Made by a program: the position numbers and the translations under genes. DNA of 64,000 nucleotides from Azospira restricta (GTDB lineage Bacteria > Pseudomonadota > Gammaproteobacteria > Burkholderiales > Rhodocyclaceae), in assembly GCF_016858125.1 (NCBI RefSeq), contig NZ_CP064781.1:1683501-1747500 (forward strand). Direction: 5' to 3'. Every line of letters starts with the position of its first letter. The stretch's first letter is position 1. Positions 17,535-26,444 of this stretch are shown one piece after another. The notes beneath the pieces were generated by a model. The model was not told where the DNA came from, made no database searches, and saw nothing but the letters and a program-made list of their open reading frames with translations.

Positions 17535-18406
17535 GCGAGCTGCCCGAACGCAGCGACGACGAGGAACTGCAGCCGCCGCCCGGCGCGCAGCGGCCGAAAG
17601 CGCCGGTCAGGAAGGAGGCGGCTCGGCGCCGCTTCATCCGTACCGCCGCGCTCGCCTGCGGCGTCGTCGGCGTCTCGCTGGCTGGCTGGATTCCGGTGGC
17701 GAGCGCGCAGAAGACGCGGCTGCGCCCGCCCGGCGCGCTCGAGGAGCACGACTTCCTGTCCTCCTGCATCAAGTGCGGGCAGTGCGTGCAGGTCTGCCCG
17801 GTGGCGGCGATCAAGCTCGGCGATCTCGACGAGGGCTTCGGCATCGGCGTCCCCTACATCGACGCGCGCAACCAGGCCTGCGACTTCTCGTGCGACGCGG
17901 TGCAGTGCATCCTCGCCTGCCCGACCGGCGCGCTGACCTACAAGAAGCCGGAATTCGCGCAGAAGCGCGCCGGCATGAAGCTGTCCCGCGATCCGGTGCT
18001 GAAGGCCAAGGCCAAGGACGCCGAGCCGACGCTGAACCTCAAGGAGCGCATCGGCGTCGCCCGCCTGGCGCATCCCGAGGCCTGCCTCGCGGTGCAGGGC
18101 AAGGGCTTCAAGGGGCAGGCGCGCGGCGCGAACTTCAAGGGCACGATGCGCTACATGGAGGTCGACCGCTGGAAGCCGGTGCCGGTCAGGGACCATCCCT
18201 ACGAGCGCGCGGTCTGCGACCTCTGCGTCAGCGAATGCCCGATCCAGGACGCGATCAAGCTCGAGGAATTCACCGGCGCGGACGGCAGCAAGCGCCATCG
18301 CCCGGTGGTGCTCGAACAATGCGTCGGCTGCGGCGTCTGCGAGATGATCTGCCCGGTCGAGCCGGCGGCGATCGTCGTCGACGAGCGCCAGGAATGGAAA
18401 GCCTGA
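17531..18406 (+). CDS. nosG: NosG, NapG-like periplasmic ferredoxin
   Basis: 291-residue iron-sulfur protein with four cysteine clusters for [4Fe-4S] centres: CIKCGQCVQVCP, CDFSCDAVQCILACP, CDLCVSECP and CVGCGVCEMICP. An N-terminal RRRFIRTAALACGVVGVSLAG segment resembles a signal or anchor. NosG and NosH are thought to form a quinol-oxidising electron route to NosZ in clade II systems, parallel to NapGH for nitrate reductase. nosH starts two bases after its stop. Confidence 0.9.
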   Translation: MSELPERSDDEELQPPPGAQRPKAPVRKEAARRRFIRTAALACGVVGVSLAGWIPVASAQKTRLRPPGALEEHDFLSSCIKCGQCVQVCPVAAIKLGDLDEGFGIGVPYIDARNQACDFSCDAVQCILACPTGALTYKKPEFAQKRAGMKLSRDPVLKAKAKDAEPTLNLKERIGVARLAHPEACLAVQGKGFKGQARGANFKGTMRYMEVDRWKPVPVRDHPYERAVCDLCVSECPIQDAIKLEEFTGADGSKRHRPVVLEQCVGCGVCEMICPVEPAAIVVDERQEWKA

Positions 18407-18407
18407 G

Positions 18408-19373
18408 ATGGCCTCGATGAGCGAACGCATCCGGGTGATGCTCGGCGCCGAGCCGCAGAAGCCGGCCGTGATCAGCCCGGAAGCGCGCGAGTGGCACGCC
18501 ATGAAGCGCGTGAACAAGGAAGACTTCCTGGCGATGAAGGAGCACGCGCGCCAGCACGGCGTCGTCTCGCACAAGTGGCGCAACCGCCGCTGGGCGGTGC
18601 TGCTCTTCTGCAACCTCTTGTTCACCTTCTCCTTCTGGCTCGACATCCAGCTGCTCGAAGGCGCGCTGACCGCCTCGCGCTTCGCCGGCTTCCACCTGAT
18701 CGACCTCAATTCCGCGCTGCAGGTGATGCTCGCGCACAAGCACATCATCGTGAACCTGTTCATCGGCACGGCGACGGTGTTCTTCCTGTGGGTGCTGCTC
18801 GGCGGCCGCTCGTTCTGCTCCTGGGTCTGCCCCTACCACCTGGTCGCCGAATGGTTCGAGTGGCTGCACCTGAAGCTGGTCGACAAGAAGCTGGTCAGCG
18901 ACCACCAGTTCCACCGCGGCGCGCGCACGCTGTTCTGGCTGCTCTTCTCGGCGCTGGCACTGGTCACCGGCTACACCCTCTTCGAGACGCTGTCGCCGAC
19001 CGGCATCCTGTCGCGGGCGCTGATCTACGGCCCGTCGCTGGCGCTCGGCTGGGTCCTGCTGCTGCTGATGTTCGAGGTCTTCTACTCGCGCCGCGCCTGG
19101 TGCCGCTACGTCTGCCCGATCGGACTGACCTATGGTATGGTGGGCACCCTTTCGCCGGTGCGCGTCATGTACCGCCTCGAGCACTGCTTCCACGAGGGCG
19201 ACTGCAAGAAGGTCTGCCTCGTCCCGCACGTGCTCGACATGGTGGTCAAGGGCCGCGCCGAGCACACCGAAGTGCCGGTCGGCCCGGACTGCACGCGCTG
19301 CGGCCTGTGCGTGGACGTCTGCCCCTCGGGCGCGCTGCAGTTCGACGTCAAGGGCCTCAGCCGCATGCTCTGA
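18408..19373 (+). CDS. nosH: NosH, NapH-like quinol dehydrogenase membrane subunit
   Basis: 321-residue inner-membrane iron-sulfur protein. About four transmembrane helices carry the paired motifs FCSWVCPYH and WCRYVCPIG characteristic of the NapH/NosR C-terminal family. The C-terminal part binds [4Fe-4S] clusters (CFHEGDCKKVCLVPH and CTRCGLCVDVCPSGAL). It is likely to oxidise quinol and pass electrons through NosG. A second possible ATG lies nine bases downstream. Confidence 0.9.
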   Translation: MASMSERIRVMLGAEPQKPAVISPEAREWHAMKRVNKEDFLAMKEHARQHGVVSHKWRNRRWAVLLFCNLLFTFSFWLDIQLLEGALTASRFAGFHLIDLNSALQVMLAHKHIIVNLFIGTATVFFLWVLLGGRSFCSWVCPYHLVAEWFEWLHLKLVDKKLVSDHQFHRGARTLFWLLFSALALVTGYTLFETLSPTGILSRALIYGPSLALGWVLLLLMFEVFYSRRAWCRYVCPIGLTYGMVGTLSPVRVMYRLEHCFHEGDCKKVCLVPHVLDMVVKGRAEHTEVPVGPDCTRCGLCVDVCPSGALQFDVKGLSRML

Positions 19374-19402
19374 GCGTCGCGGCCTTACTGAACGAACAAG
19401 CC

Positions 19403-20275
19403 ATGATCCGTTTCCAAGGCGTCACCAAGCTCTTCAAGCGCCACCGCGTGCTCGACGGCATTGACCTCGGCATCGAACTGGGCGAGCGCATCGCGCTGAT
19501 CGGTTCCAACGGCGCCGGCAAGACCACGCTGATCCGCTGCCTGCTCGGCGAATACACGCACGGCGGCGAGGTCACGATCGCCGGCGGCAGCCCGCGCCGC
19601 GAGCGCACCGCGGTGCTCGGCAAGATCGGCTTCGTGCCGCAGCTGCCGCCGCCCTTGAAGATGCCGGTCGGCCAGCTGGTCGACTTCGCCGCTTCGCTGT
19701 GCGGCACCGACCCCCGGCGCATGCACGAGATCGCCGCGCGCCTCGGCCTCGACATGCAGGACATCCTCGCCCGCCCGTTCAACCGCCTGTCCGGCGGCAT
19801 GAAGCAGAAGCTCCTGATCGCCGTTGCACTGGGCCGCGACGCGAAGGTGCTGGTGATGGACGAGCCGGCCGCCAACCTCGACCCGGAGGCGCGCCACATC
19901 TTCTTCCAGCTCCTCGCCGAGCGGCTCGAGGACACGACGATGCTGATCTCCAGCCACCGCCTCGACGAGGTGGCGCCGCTGGTCAATCGCGTGATCGAGA
20001 TGGACATGGGCAGGGTCGTCCTCGACGACCGCGTCGCCGACGACACCGGGCTGGCCTCGATGTACAACGTGCACCTGTCGCTGACCCGCGCCGACGCCGC
20101 GATCGCCAAGGCGCTCGCCGGCTGGTCCTTCGCCGACCGCCGCGACGGCATCGACTGGCACGGCCAGGTGCCCGGGCCGGACCGCCTGCGCTTCCTCGGC
20201 ATGATCTCGCGCTACGTCGGCCTCGTCGCGCGCATCGAGATGGCCGAGATTCCCGACGACCTGGTGCTGCAATGA
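19403..20275 (+). CDS. nosF: NosF ABC transporter ATPase
   Basis: 290-residue cytoplasmic ATPase of the NosFY transporter for NosZ maturation. It has Walker A GSNGAGKTT, Q-loop FVPQL, signature LSGGM, Walker B VLVMDEPAANLD and the switch histidine in ISSHRLDE. It overlaps nosL by four bases (ATGA). The partner permease NosY is encoded just after nosL. Confidence 0.93.
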   Translation: MIRFQGVTKLFKRHRVLDGIDLGIELGERIALIGSNGAGKTTLIRCLLGEYTHGGEVTIAGGSPRRERTAVLGKIGFVPQLPPPLKMPVGQLVDFAASLCGTDPRRMHEIAARLGLDMQDILARPFNRLSGGMKQKLLIAVALGRDAKVLVMDEPAANLDPEARHIFFQLLAERLEDTTMLISSHRLDEVAPLVNRVIEMDMGRVVLDDRVADDTGLASMYNVHLSLTRADAAIAKALAGWSFADRRDGIDWHGQVPGPDRLRFLGMISRYVGLVARIEMAEIPDDLVLQ

Positions 20276-20733
20276 GCATAGCCCGACGGAAATTCGTCGC
20301 CGCGCTGCCGGCGCTCGCCGCCGGCCCGTATCTGGGCACCCTTCTCGCCGGCTGCAGCAGCGAGCCGCTGACCGGCCCCGCCGAGATCAAGTGGGACCGC
20401 GACACCTGCGAGCGCTGCAGCATGGTGATCAGCGAGCGTCCCTACGCCGTCCAGATTCGCGACCCGATGAAGAAGGTGCACAAGTTCGACGACTTCGGCT
20501 GCGCCGTCGTCTGGAAAGAGCACCAGACCTTCAGCGATGCCGAGATCGAATTCTGGGCCGTCGACGCGCGCGCCGAACCGGCCGGCAGCAAGTGGCTCGA
20601 CGCGCGCCAGGCTGCCTATCTCGGCGGCAAGCATTCGCCGATGGGTTACGGCTTCGTTGCCGTCGCCGCCGGCGCGGCCGCCGCCGTGCCGTTCGCCGAG
20701 GCGCGCAAGGCGGTGCTGGCCAAGGGCAAGTAG
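20272..20733 (+). CDS. nosL: NosL copper chaperone lipoprotein
   Basis: 153-residue lipoprotein with an RRKFVAAL-type signal and lipobox LLAGC (C28). NosL binds Cu(I) and delivers it to NosDFY/apo-NosZ. The metal motif is C46-x-x-C49-x-M51 (TCERCSM), and KVHKFDDFGCAVVW and the Met-containing SPMGYGF segment are typical of the family. Confidence 0.92.
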   Translation: MSIARRKFVAALPALAAGPYLGTLLAGCSSEPLTGPAEIKWDRDTCERCSMVISERPYAVQIRDPMKKVHKFDDFGCAVVWKEHQTFSDAEIEFWAVDARAEPAGSKWLDARQAAYLGGKHSPMGYGFVAVAAGAAAAVPFAEARKAVLAKGK

Positions 20734-20760
20734 CCGCGGAACAGAGACAGGATCAACCGC

Positions 20761-21588
20761 ATGAAACACCTCTGGCTCACCGCCAAACTGGACATCGTCG
20801 AATCGCTCAGGGCGCGCTGGTTCCTGATCTACAGCGTCGTCTTCGGCGGCATCGTCGCGCTGCTCTTCGCCTTCGGCCTGACCGAATCGCGCGTGCTCGG
20901 CTTCATCGGCCTGTCCCGGCTGCTGGTCACCTATATCCAGCTGACGATGGCGATCCTGCCGATCTTCGTGCTGATCACCACCGTCCGCTCGGTCGCCGGC
21001 GACCGCGAGGCGGGCGTCTTCGAATACCTGCTCTCCTTGCCGGTCGGCCTCGCTGCGTGGTTCTGGGGCAAGATCGTCGGCCGCTACGTGACCATCTTCC
21101 TGCCGGTCTTCGTCGCCATGGCGGGCGCCGTGCTGTGGGCGCTGGTGCAGGGGATCGAGGTGCCGTGGGGCATGTTCGTCTACTACACCGGGCTGCTCGC
21201 GGCGATGGGCTGGTGCTTCCTCGGCATCGGCATGCTGGTGTCCACGCTGGCGCGCTCGACCGACGTCGCGCAGGGCTCGGCCTTCATGGTCTGGCTGGCG
21301 ATGCTGCTGTTCCTCGACCTGATCCTGCTCGGCGTGATGATCCAGGGCCGCGTCTCGCCGGAACTCGCGGTCACGCTGGCGCTGGCCAACCCGCTGCAGG
21401 TCTTCCGCACCGCCGCGCTGGCGCTGTTCGACCCGCAGCTGATCGTGCTCGGCCCGTCGGCCTACGTCATCCTCGACCTCTTCGGCGTCGCCGGCTTCAA
21501 GGCCTACGCGCTCGCCTACCCGGTCGCGCTCGGCACGCTCGCCGCCGCGATCGGCTTCTTCACCTTCAAGAAGAGCGACCTGCCATGA
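20761..21588 (+). CDS. nosY: NosY ABC transporter permease
   Basis: 275-residue inner-membrane protein with six predicted helices. It opens with AKLDIVESLRARWFLIY, typical of NosY/ABC-2 permeases, and includes SVAGDREAGVFEYLLSLP. With NosF and NosD it supports CuZ assembly, likely by handling a sulfur species. Its stop overlaps the downstream thioredoxin gene (ATGATG, 4 bp). Confidence 0.92.
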   Translation: MKHLWLTAKLDIVESLRARWFLIYSVVFGGIVALLFAFGLTESRVLGFIGLSRLLVTYIQLTMAILPIFVLITTVRSVAGDREAGVFEYLLSLPVGLAAWFWGKIVGRYVTIFLPVFVAMAGAVLWALVQGIEVPWGMFVYYTGLLAAMGWCFLGIGMLVSTLARSTDVAQGSAFMVWLAMLLFLDLILLGVMIQGRVSPELAVTLALANPLQVFRTAALALFDPQLIVLGPSAYVILDLFGVAGFKAYALAYPVALGTLAAAIGFFTFKKSDLP

Positions 21589-22088
21589 TGCTATCGCGCC
21601 GTCTGCTCCTTTCCCTCGCACTGCTGCTGCCGCTGCCGGCGCTGGCCGAGCTGCCCTCGGCGGCGCCGCTGTTCGCCGCCGCCGCCGTCGACGCCGACAA
21701 CAAGCCGGTCGCGCTCGAGACGCTGCGCGGCAAGCCGCTGGTGATCAACTTCTGGGCGCGCTGGTGCGGCCCGTGCCGCAAGGAAATCCCCGACCTCGTC
21801 GAGATGCACGCCAGGTACAAGGGCAAGGGCCTGGTCATCGTCGGGCTGGCCGTCGAGGACGCCGACAGCCGCGAGGCGGTGCGCGACTTCGCCAAGGCCT
21901 ACGAGGTCGACTACCGCGTGCTGCTCGCCGGCGTCGGCAAGGGCGTCGAGCTGATGAAGGCGCTCGGCAACGACAAGGCCGGCCTGCCGTTCACCGTCGT
22001 CATCGACCGCCACGGGAAAATGACGGTCAAGAAGCTGGGGGCGATGTCGAAAGCCGAGATGGAAGCGGCGATCAAGCAGATTCTTTGA
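21585..22088 (+). CDS. TlpA-family thioredoxin of the nos cluster
   Basis: 167-residue periplasmic thioredoxin with a signal peptide (residues 1-21, ending ALA-EL) and the active site WCGPC (C61, C64) followed by RKEIPDLVEMH. The cis-proline is in AGLPFTVVIDRHG. It is coupled to nosY by a 4-bp overlap. A likely role is keeping NosL/NosZ or cytochrome cysteines reduced for metal or heme insertion; this is inferred. Confidence 0.82.
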   Translation: MMLSRRLLLSLALLLPLPALAELPSAAPLFAAAAVDADNKPVALETLRGKPLVINFWARWCGPCRKEIPDLVEMHARYKGKGLVIVGLAVEDADSREAVRDFAKAYEVDYRVLLAGVGKGVELMKALGNDKAGLPFTVVIDRHGKMTVKKLGAMSKAEMEAAIKQIL

Positions 22089-22098
22089 CGTAAACCAA
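22085..22098 (+). promoter_or_regulatory. degenerate FNR-type box upstream of nirF
   Basis: TTGAC-GTAA-ACCAA, one core mismatch from RTCAA, overlapping the stop codon of the thioredoxin gene and 63 bp upstream of nirF. It probably gives the heme d1 genes their own promoter but is weaker than the others. Confidence 0.5.
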
Positions 22099-22160
22099 AC
22101 CTTCTTCCCGCGAGACAGCGCATCCTTCGCGCTACACTGAAACCTGTTCACGGGATTGCC

Positions 22161-23336
22161 ATGCGCCGCACCTTCGCCTTCCTCGCCGCGACCCTCGCCG
22201 CCGTCCTCCTCGCCGCCTGTGCCGGCCAGCCGCTCAAGGGTACCGGCGACCTCGGCCTGGTCATCGAGCGCGCCAGCGGCCACCTGACGCTGGTCAACAC
22301 CACGACGAAGAGCGCCTACGCGCGCATCGAAGGCCTCGGCGACCTCTCGCACGCCTCCGCCGTCTATTCGCGCGACGGCCGCTACGCCTACATCTTCGGC
22401 CGCGACGGCGGGTTGACCAAGGTCGACCTGCTCGAGGCGCGCATCGTCAAGCGCGTGATCCAGGCCGGCAACGCCATCGGCGGCTCGATCTCGCAGGACG
22501 GGCGCATCGTCGTCGCGCAGAACTACACGCCGGGCGGCATCAAGGCCTTCGACGCGGAGACGCTGGAGCTGCTGTCCGAGGTGCCGGCCGAGTACGCGCC
22601 GGGCAAGTTCTCCAAGGTCGTCGGGCTGGCCGACGCGCAGGGCGGCAAGTTCGCCTACGCGCTGTTCGAGGGCGGAGAGATCTGGGTCACCGACTTCGCC
22701 AACCCGCGCGCGCCGAAGACGCAGCGCTTCCCCGCCGGCAGCCAGCCCTACGACGGCCTGGTGACCCCGGGCGGCCGCCACTTCCTGGCCGGCCTCTACG
22801 GCGAGGACGGCATTGCGCTGCTCGACCTGTGGCAGCCGGAGCAGGGCTCGCGGAAGATCCTCTCCGGCTACGGCCGCGGCGAGGAGAAGCTGCCGGTCTA
22901 CAAGATGCCGCACCTGCGCGGCTGGGCGGTCGCGCAGGGCAAGGCCTACCTGCCGGCGATCGGCCGCCACGAGGTGCTGGTCGTCGACGCGACGAGCTGG
23001 CAGGAAGTCGGCCGCATCCCGGTCAAGGGCCAGCCGGTGTTCGTCATGGCGCGCCCCGACGGCCGCCAGGTGTGGGTCAACTTCTCGTTCCCCGACTACT
23101 CCGAGGTGCAGGTCATCGACACGCTCAGCGGCCGCGTGGTGAAGACGCTCGCGCCGGGCAAGGCCGTGCTGCACATGGAATTCACGCCGCGCGGCGAGCA
23201 CGTCTGGCTCTCCGCGCGCGACGACAACAAGGTCGTCGTCTACGACACGGCCAGCTTCGAGAAGCTGACCGAGCTGCCGGCGCAGGCGCCGTCCGGCATC
23301 TTCTTCACCAGCCGCGCCGCGCGCATCGGCCTGTGA
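22161..23336 (+). CDS. nirF: NirF heme d1 biosynthesis lipoprotein
   Basis: 391-residue periplasmic lipoprotein (lipobox LLAAC, Cys19) with a d1-binding eight-bladed propeller like the C-terminal half of NirS but without a cytochrome c domain. Motifs such as GLVIERASGHLTLVN, YIFGRDGGLTKVDL and VVAQNYTPGG match NirF. It acts late in heme d1 assembly. nirDL starts five bases after the stop. Confidence 0.93.
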   Translation: MRRTFAFLAATLAAVLLAACAGQPLKGTGDLGLVIERASGHLTLVNTTTKSAYARIEGLGDLSHASAVYSRDGRYAYIFGRDGGLTKVDLLEARIVKRVIQAGNAIGGSISQDGRIVVAQNYTPGGIKAFDAETLELLSEVPAEYAPGKFSKVVGLADAQGGKFAYALFEGGEIWVTDFANPRAPKTQRFPAGSQPYDGLVTPGGRHFLAGLYGEDGIALLDLWQPEQGSRKILSGYGRGEEKLPVYKMPHLRGWAVAQGKAYLPAIGRHEVLVVDATSWQEVGRIPVKGQPVFVMARPDGRQVWVNFSFPDYSEVQVIDTLSGRVVKTLAPGKAVLHMEFTPRGEHVWLSARDDNKVVVYDTASFEKLTELPAQAPSGIFFTSRAARIGL

Positions 23337-23341
23337 GCGCC

Positions 23342-24334
23342 ATGGACCACACGCTCGACGCCAACCCGCAGGCGCTGGACTTCCGGCTGCTCAACGATTT
23401 CCAGCGCGACTTCCCGCTGTGCCCGGCGCCCTTCGCCGAGCTCGCCGCGCGCCTCGGCGTCGCCGAAACGGTAGTCATCCGCCACCTCGAGGAACTGCGC
23501 CGCGTCGGCAAGATCGCGCGCGTCGGCCCGGTGTTCGCGCCCAAGCGCATCGGCGCCTCGACGCTCGCCGCGATGGCGGTGCCGCCGGAGAAGCTGGAGG
23601 CGGTGGCCGAGGCGGTCAACCGCTTCCCCGAGGTGAACCACAACTACGAGCGCGAGCACCGCTTCAACCTCTGGTTCGTCGTCACCGCCGGCTCCGAAGG
23701 CCGGCTGCAGGCGGCGCTCGGCGCGATCGAGCAGAGCGCCGGCTACCCGGTGCTGCGCCTGCCGCTGGAGCAGGAATTCCACATCGACCTCGGCTTCTGC
23801 CTGAACGGCGGCGACAAGAAGCGGCCGGCGGTGGTCGCCCAGTCCTTCGCCGCGCCGCGCCCGCTGGAAGAGCTCGAGCGCCGGCTGGTGATGGCGCTGC
23901 AGGAAGGGCTGCCCTTCTTCATCCGCCCCTTCCAGGTGCTCGCCGCGCGCGTCGGCTGCGAGGAGATCGAGGTGCTCGAACGCATCCGCCGCTGGTGCGC
24001 GGAGGGCATCATCAAGCGCTTCGGCGTCGTCGTCCGCCACCACGAGCTCGGCTTCAAGGCCAACGCGATGCTGGTGCACGACATCCCCGACGGCGAGGTC
24101 GAGCGCGTCGGCAACGCGCTGGCGCAGGCCGACGGCGTCACCCTCTGCTACCGCCGCCCGCGCGTGCTGCCGGACTGGCCGTACAACCTGTTCTGCATGA
24201 TCCACGGCCAGGCGCGCGACGAGGTCGAGGCGCGCATCGCCGCGCTGCGCGAGGAGCTCGGGCTGGAACGGTACGCCCACGAAACCCTGTTCTCGCTGAC
24301 CCGCTTCAAGCAGACCGGGGCGCGCTATGCGTGA
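23342..24334 (+). CDS. nirDL: siroheme decarboxylase NirDL (fused NirD and NirL)
   Basis: 330-residue fusion of two Lrp/AsnC-like siroheme decarboxylase subunits. The N-terminal NirD-like half (about 1-165) has DFQRDFPLCPAPFAELA and HNYEREHRFNLWFV. The C-terminal NirL-like half (about 180-330) has ALQEGLPFFIRPFQVLA and CYRRPRVLPDWPYNLFCMIHG. It converts siroheme towards 12,18-didecarboxysiroheme in heme d1 synthesis. In Pseudomonas these are separate genes. Its end overlaps nirG by eight bases. Confidence 0.9.
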   Translation: MDHTLDANPQALDFRLLNDFQRDFPLCPAPFAELAARLGVAETVVIRHLEELRRVGKIARVGPVFAPKRIGASTLAAMAVPPEKLEAVAEAVNRFPEVNHNYEREHRFNLWFVVTAGSEGRLQAALGAIEQSAGYPVLRLPLEQEFHIDLGFCLNGGDKKRPAVVAQSFAAPRPLEELERRLVMALQEGLPFFIRPFQVLAARVGCEEIEVLERIRRWCAEGIIKRFGVVVRHHELGFKANAMLVHDIPDGEVERVGNALAQADGVTLCYRRPRVLPDWPYNLFCMIHGQARDEVEARIAALREELGLERYAHETLFSLTRFKQTGARYA

Positions 24335-24815
24335 GGCCGCGCCCGCCATCGACGCCGTCGACCGCCGCATCATCGACGCGCTGCAGGGCGGCTTCCCGAT
24401 CTGCGAGCGCCCCTACGCGGCCGCCGCCGAGGCCCTCGGCATCGCCGAGGACGAACTGCTGGCCCGCCTGCAATCCATGCTCGAACGGAAAGTGCTCACT
24501 CGCTTCGGGCCGATGTTCCAGATCGAGCGCATGGGCGGCGCCTTCGTGCTCGCCGCGCTGGCCGTGCCCGAGGCCGACTGGGCGCGGGTGAACGACGCGG
24601 TCAACGCGCTGCCGGAAGTCGCCCACAATTACCGCCGCGAGAGCGACCTCAATACGCCGCTGAACATGTGGTTCGTGCTCGCCACCGAAACGAAGGAAGG
24701 GATCGCCGCCGCCATCGACGAGATCGAGGCGGCGACCGGCCTCCCGGTCTATGCCTTCCCCAAGCTCAAGGAATTCTTCGTCGAGATGAAGCTCGCCGTG
24801 AGGAGCGCCGCATGA
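24327..24815 (+). CDS. nirG: siroheme decarboxylase subunit NirG
   Basis: 162-residue Lrp/AsnC-like protein of the heme d1 pathway, paralogous to the halves of NirDL: DRRIIDALQGGFPICERPYAAAAEALG, then RFGPMFQIERMGGAFVLAA and VAHNYRRESDLNTPLNMWFVLAT. The ESDLNTPLNMW wording is typical of NirG. It overlaps nirDL upstream and nirH downstream by four bases. Confidence 0.88.
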   Translation: MREAAPAIDAVDRRIIDALQGGFPICERPYAAAAEALGIAEDELLARLQSMLERKVLTRFGPMFQIERMGGAFVLAALAVPEADWARVNDAVNALPEVAHNYRRESDLNTPLNMWFVLATETKEGIAAAIDEIEAATGLPVYAFPKLKEFFVEMKLAVRSAA

Positions 24816-25303
24816 GCGCCGACGACGCAAGCGAACAACTCGACCGCCGCCTGATCGTCGCCACCCAGGCCGGCCTGCCGCTGGTGCCGCGCCCCTACCA
24901 CGCGCTCGCCGAACAGCTCGGCGTCAGCGCCGGGGAGGTCATGGCGCGGCTGAACGCGATGCTCGAACGCGGCACCATCCGCCGCATCGGCGCCGTGCCC
25001 AACCACTACGCGATCGGCTACACCGCCAACGGCATGAGCGTCTGGGACGTCCCCGACGAGCGTGTCGAGGAACTCGGCGCGCGCATCGGCGCGCTCGACT
25101 TCGTCACCCATGCCTACCACCGGCCGCGCGCGCTGCCGCTCTGGCCCTACAACCTGTTCGCGATGGTGCATGGCAGCTCGCGCGAGGAAGTGCTCACCAA
25201 GGTGGCGCAGATCCGCGAGCTGCTCGGCGCCGACTGCCGCGCCAGCGACGTCCTCTTCTCGACGCAGATCCTCAAGAAGACCGGCCTGCGCATCGCCGGC
25301 TGA
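24812..25303 (+). CDS. nirH: siroheme decarboxylase subunit NirH
   Basis: 163-residue paralogue of NirG and NirDL with DRRLIVATQAGLPLVPRPYHALAEQLG and the histidine-containing AYHRPRALPLWPYNLFAMVHG, found in NirH and NirL. It is the last of the nirF-DL-G-H string; nirJ and nirN, needed for later steps, lie 23 kb away. Confidence 0.88.
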   Translation: MSADDASEQLDRRLIVATQAGLPLVPRPYHALAEQLGVSAGEVMARLNAMLERGTIRRIGAVPNHYAIGYTANGMSVWDVPDERVEELGARIGALDFVTHAYHRPRALPLWPYNLFAMVHGSSREEVLTKVAQIRELLGADCRASDVLFSTQILKKTGLRIAG

Positions 25304-25327
25304 GATACCCCCAACCCAGGAACAACC

Positions 25328-25651
25328 ATGGAAAGATGGATCACCCGCAGCGTCGCGCTGCTCTGCGCCGCCGGCGGCCTCGGCCTGTTCTGGGCCTTCG
25401 GCGCGTTCACCGCGATCCCGGTGCGCGACGGGCGCCTCCTCGCGATGAGCGGCATCGAACTGCAGCTCGCCGGCATCCCGCTGGTCGCCGGCGGCCTCGT
25501 CGCCTGGGGCGCGCTGCACCTGTTCGCGCTCGCCGACCGCGAGCCGGCGCCGGGCGCCTACCGCCTCCTGCGCCTGGTCTATTTCGGTGCGCTGCTCGCC
25601 GCCGCGGTCGCCGGCGCCGTCTGGTCGACCGGCCGCGTGCTCGCCTCGTGA
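25328..25651 (+). CDS. small membrane protein of the nir operon, function unknown
   Basis: 107-residue hydrophobic protein with three predicted transmembrane helices (ALLCAAGGLGLFWAFGAF, LQLAGIPLVAGGLVAWGALHLFAL, LVYFGALLAAAVAGAVW). It starts 24 bp after nirH behind AGGAACAACC, so it is probably co-transcribed with the heme d1 genes. I do not recognise the family. Confidence 0.7.
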   Translation: MERWITRSVALLCAAGGLGLFWAFGAFTAIPVRDGRLLAMSGIELQLAGIPLVAGGLVAWGALHLFALADREPAPGAYRLLRLVYFGALLAAAVAGAVWSTGRVLAS

Positions 25652-25696
25652 CGCCGGTGCCGCGCAGCAAGCGTGGCCTCGGCGCCTCCCCGGTCG

Positions 25697-26098
25697 CTAG
25701 CCGCCGAGGCCGCCGCCGCGTACGGCGCGGCCCATGAACGCCGGATCGGCGACGCAGTCCTCGATGGATTCTCCCGGCGCCCCGCCGGCGGCCAGCTGGC
25801 CGCACATCGCCCGCTTGTAGTGCGCCTTCGCGGCGCAGGCCGACGGGAAGCGGCGGGCCAGGTGCTCGCCGATGCAGTCGGCGGCGGCGATCTCGTCGTC
25901 GGTCTGCAGCGCGAGCAGGCAATAGTCGGCGATCCACTGCACGACCTCGCCCGGCAGGTCACAGCCCGGCTCGGGCGTCTCCGACCGGGCCGGCGTGCCG
26001 GCGAGCAGCGCGGTGCAGGCGGCGATCCGGATGGCGCGCGCCATCGGCGTCGAGACGGCGCGCGCGGGGCCGGGTTTCCGCCGCTCGCCGGCGCTCAT
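25697..26098 (-). CDS. small secreted cysteine-rich protein, unknown
   Basis: 133 residues as written; an internal Met (start at 26044) would leave a cleaner signal peptide (ARAIRIAACTALLAGTPARS). The mature part has six cysteines spaced through a helical, DUF-like region (CDLPGEVVQWIADYC, ADCIGEHLARRFPSAC, YKRAMC, EDC), suggesting disulfides. It has no clear ribosome site. It lies between the nir operon end and a NIPSNAP gene and may be co-transcribed with the latter. Confidence 0.55.
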   Translation of the reverse strand: MSAGERRKPGPARAVSTPMARAIRIAACTALLAGTPARSETPEPGCDLPGEVVQWIADYCLLALQTDDEIAAADCIGEHLARRFPSACAAKAHYKRAMCGQLAAGGAPGESIEDCVADPAFMGRAVRGGGLGG

Positions 26099-26138
26099 GG
26101 CGTCGGGGAATGCGGCGTGGGGTTGCCAGCGGCCGCCT

Positions 26139-26444
26139 TCATTCGAACACGGGGCGGAAGAAGCTGCGCTCGTAGCTGACGATGCAGCGCGTCTCCTCGG
26201 CGTACCTGAACGCGGCCTGACATTCCGGGTCGGCGAGCGACCGGGTCCGGTACTCCTCGTAGGCCGCCAGGCTCGGGAACGTAAACATCGCCAGCGCGAC
26301 GTTGTTGGCGCCCTCGGCGGGCAGGAAGTAGCCGTGGTGCGTGCCGCCGAACTTCTCGACGAGCGGAATCCAGGTCCTGCCGTAGTGCTCGAACTCCGCG
26401 AGCTTGTACGGATCGACGATGTAGCGCAGATAGCAGGTGATCAT
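26139..26444 (-). CDS. NIPSNAP-domain protein
   Basis: 101-residue protein of the dimeric ferredoxin-like NIPSNAP family: MITCYLRYIVDPYKLAEFEHYGRTWIPLVEKFGGTHHGYFLP, then FPSLAAYEEYRTRSLADPECQAA and FFRPVF. A good GGAGG ribosome site supports the start. Family members are small and of unclear function. It is the last chromosomal gene before the integron array. Confidence 0.85.
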   Translation of the reverse strand: MITCYLRYIVDPYKLAEFEHYGRTWIPLVEKFGGTHHGYFLPAEGANNVALAMFTFPSLAAYEEYRTRSLADPECQAAFRYAEETRCIVSYERSFFRPVFE

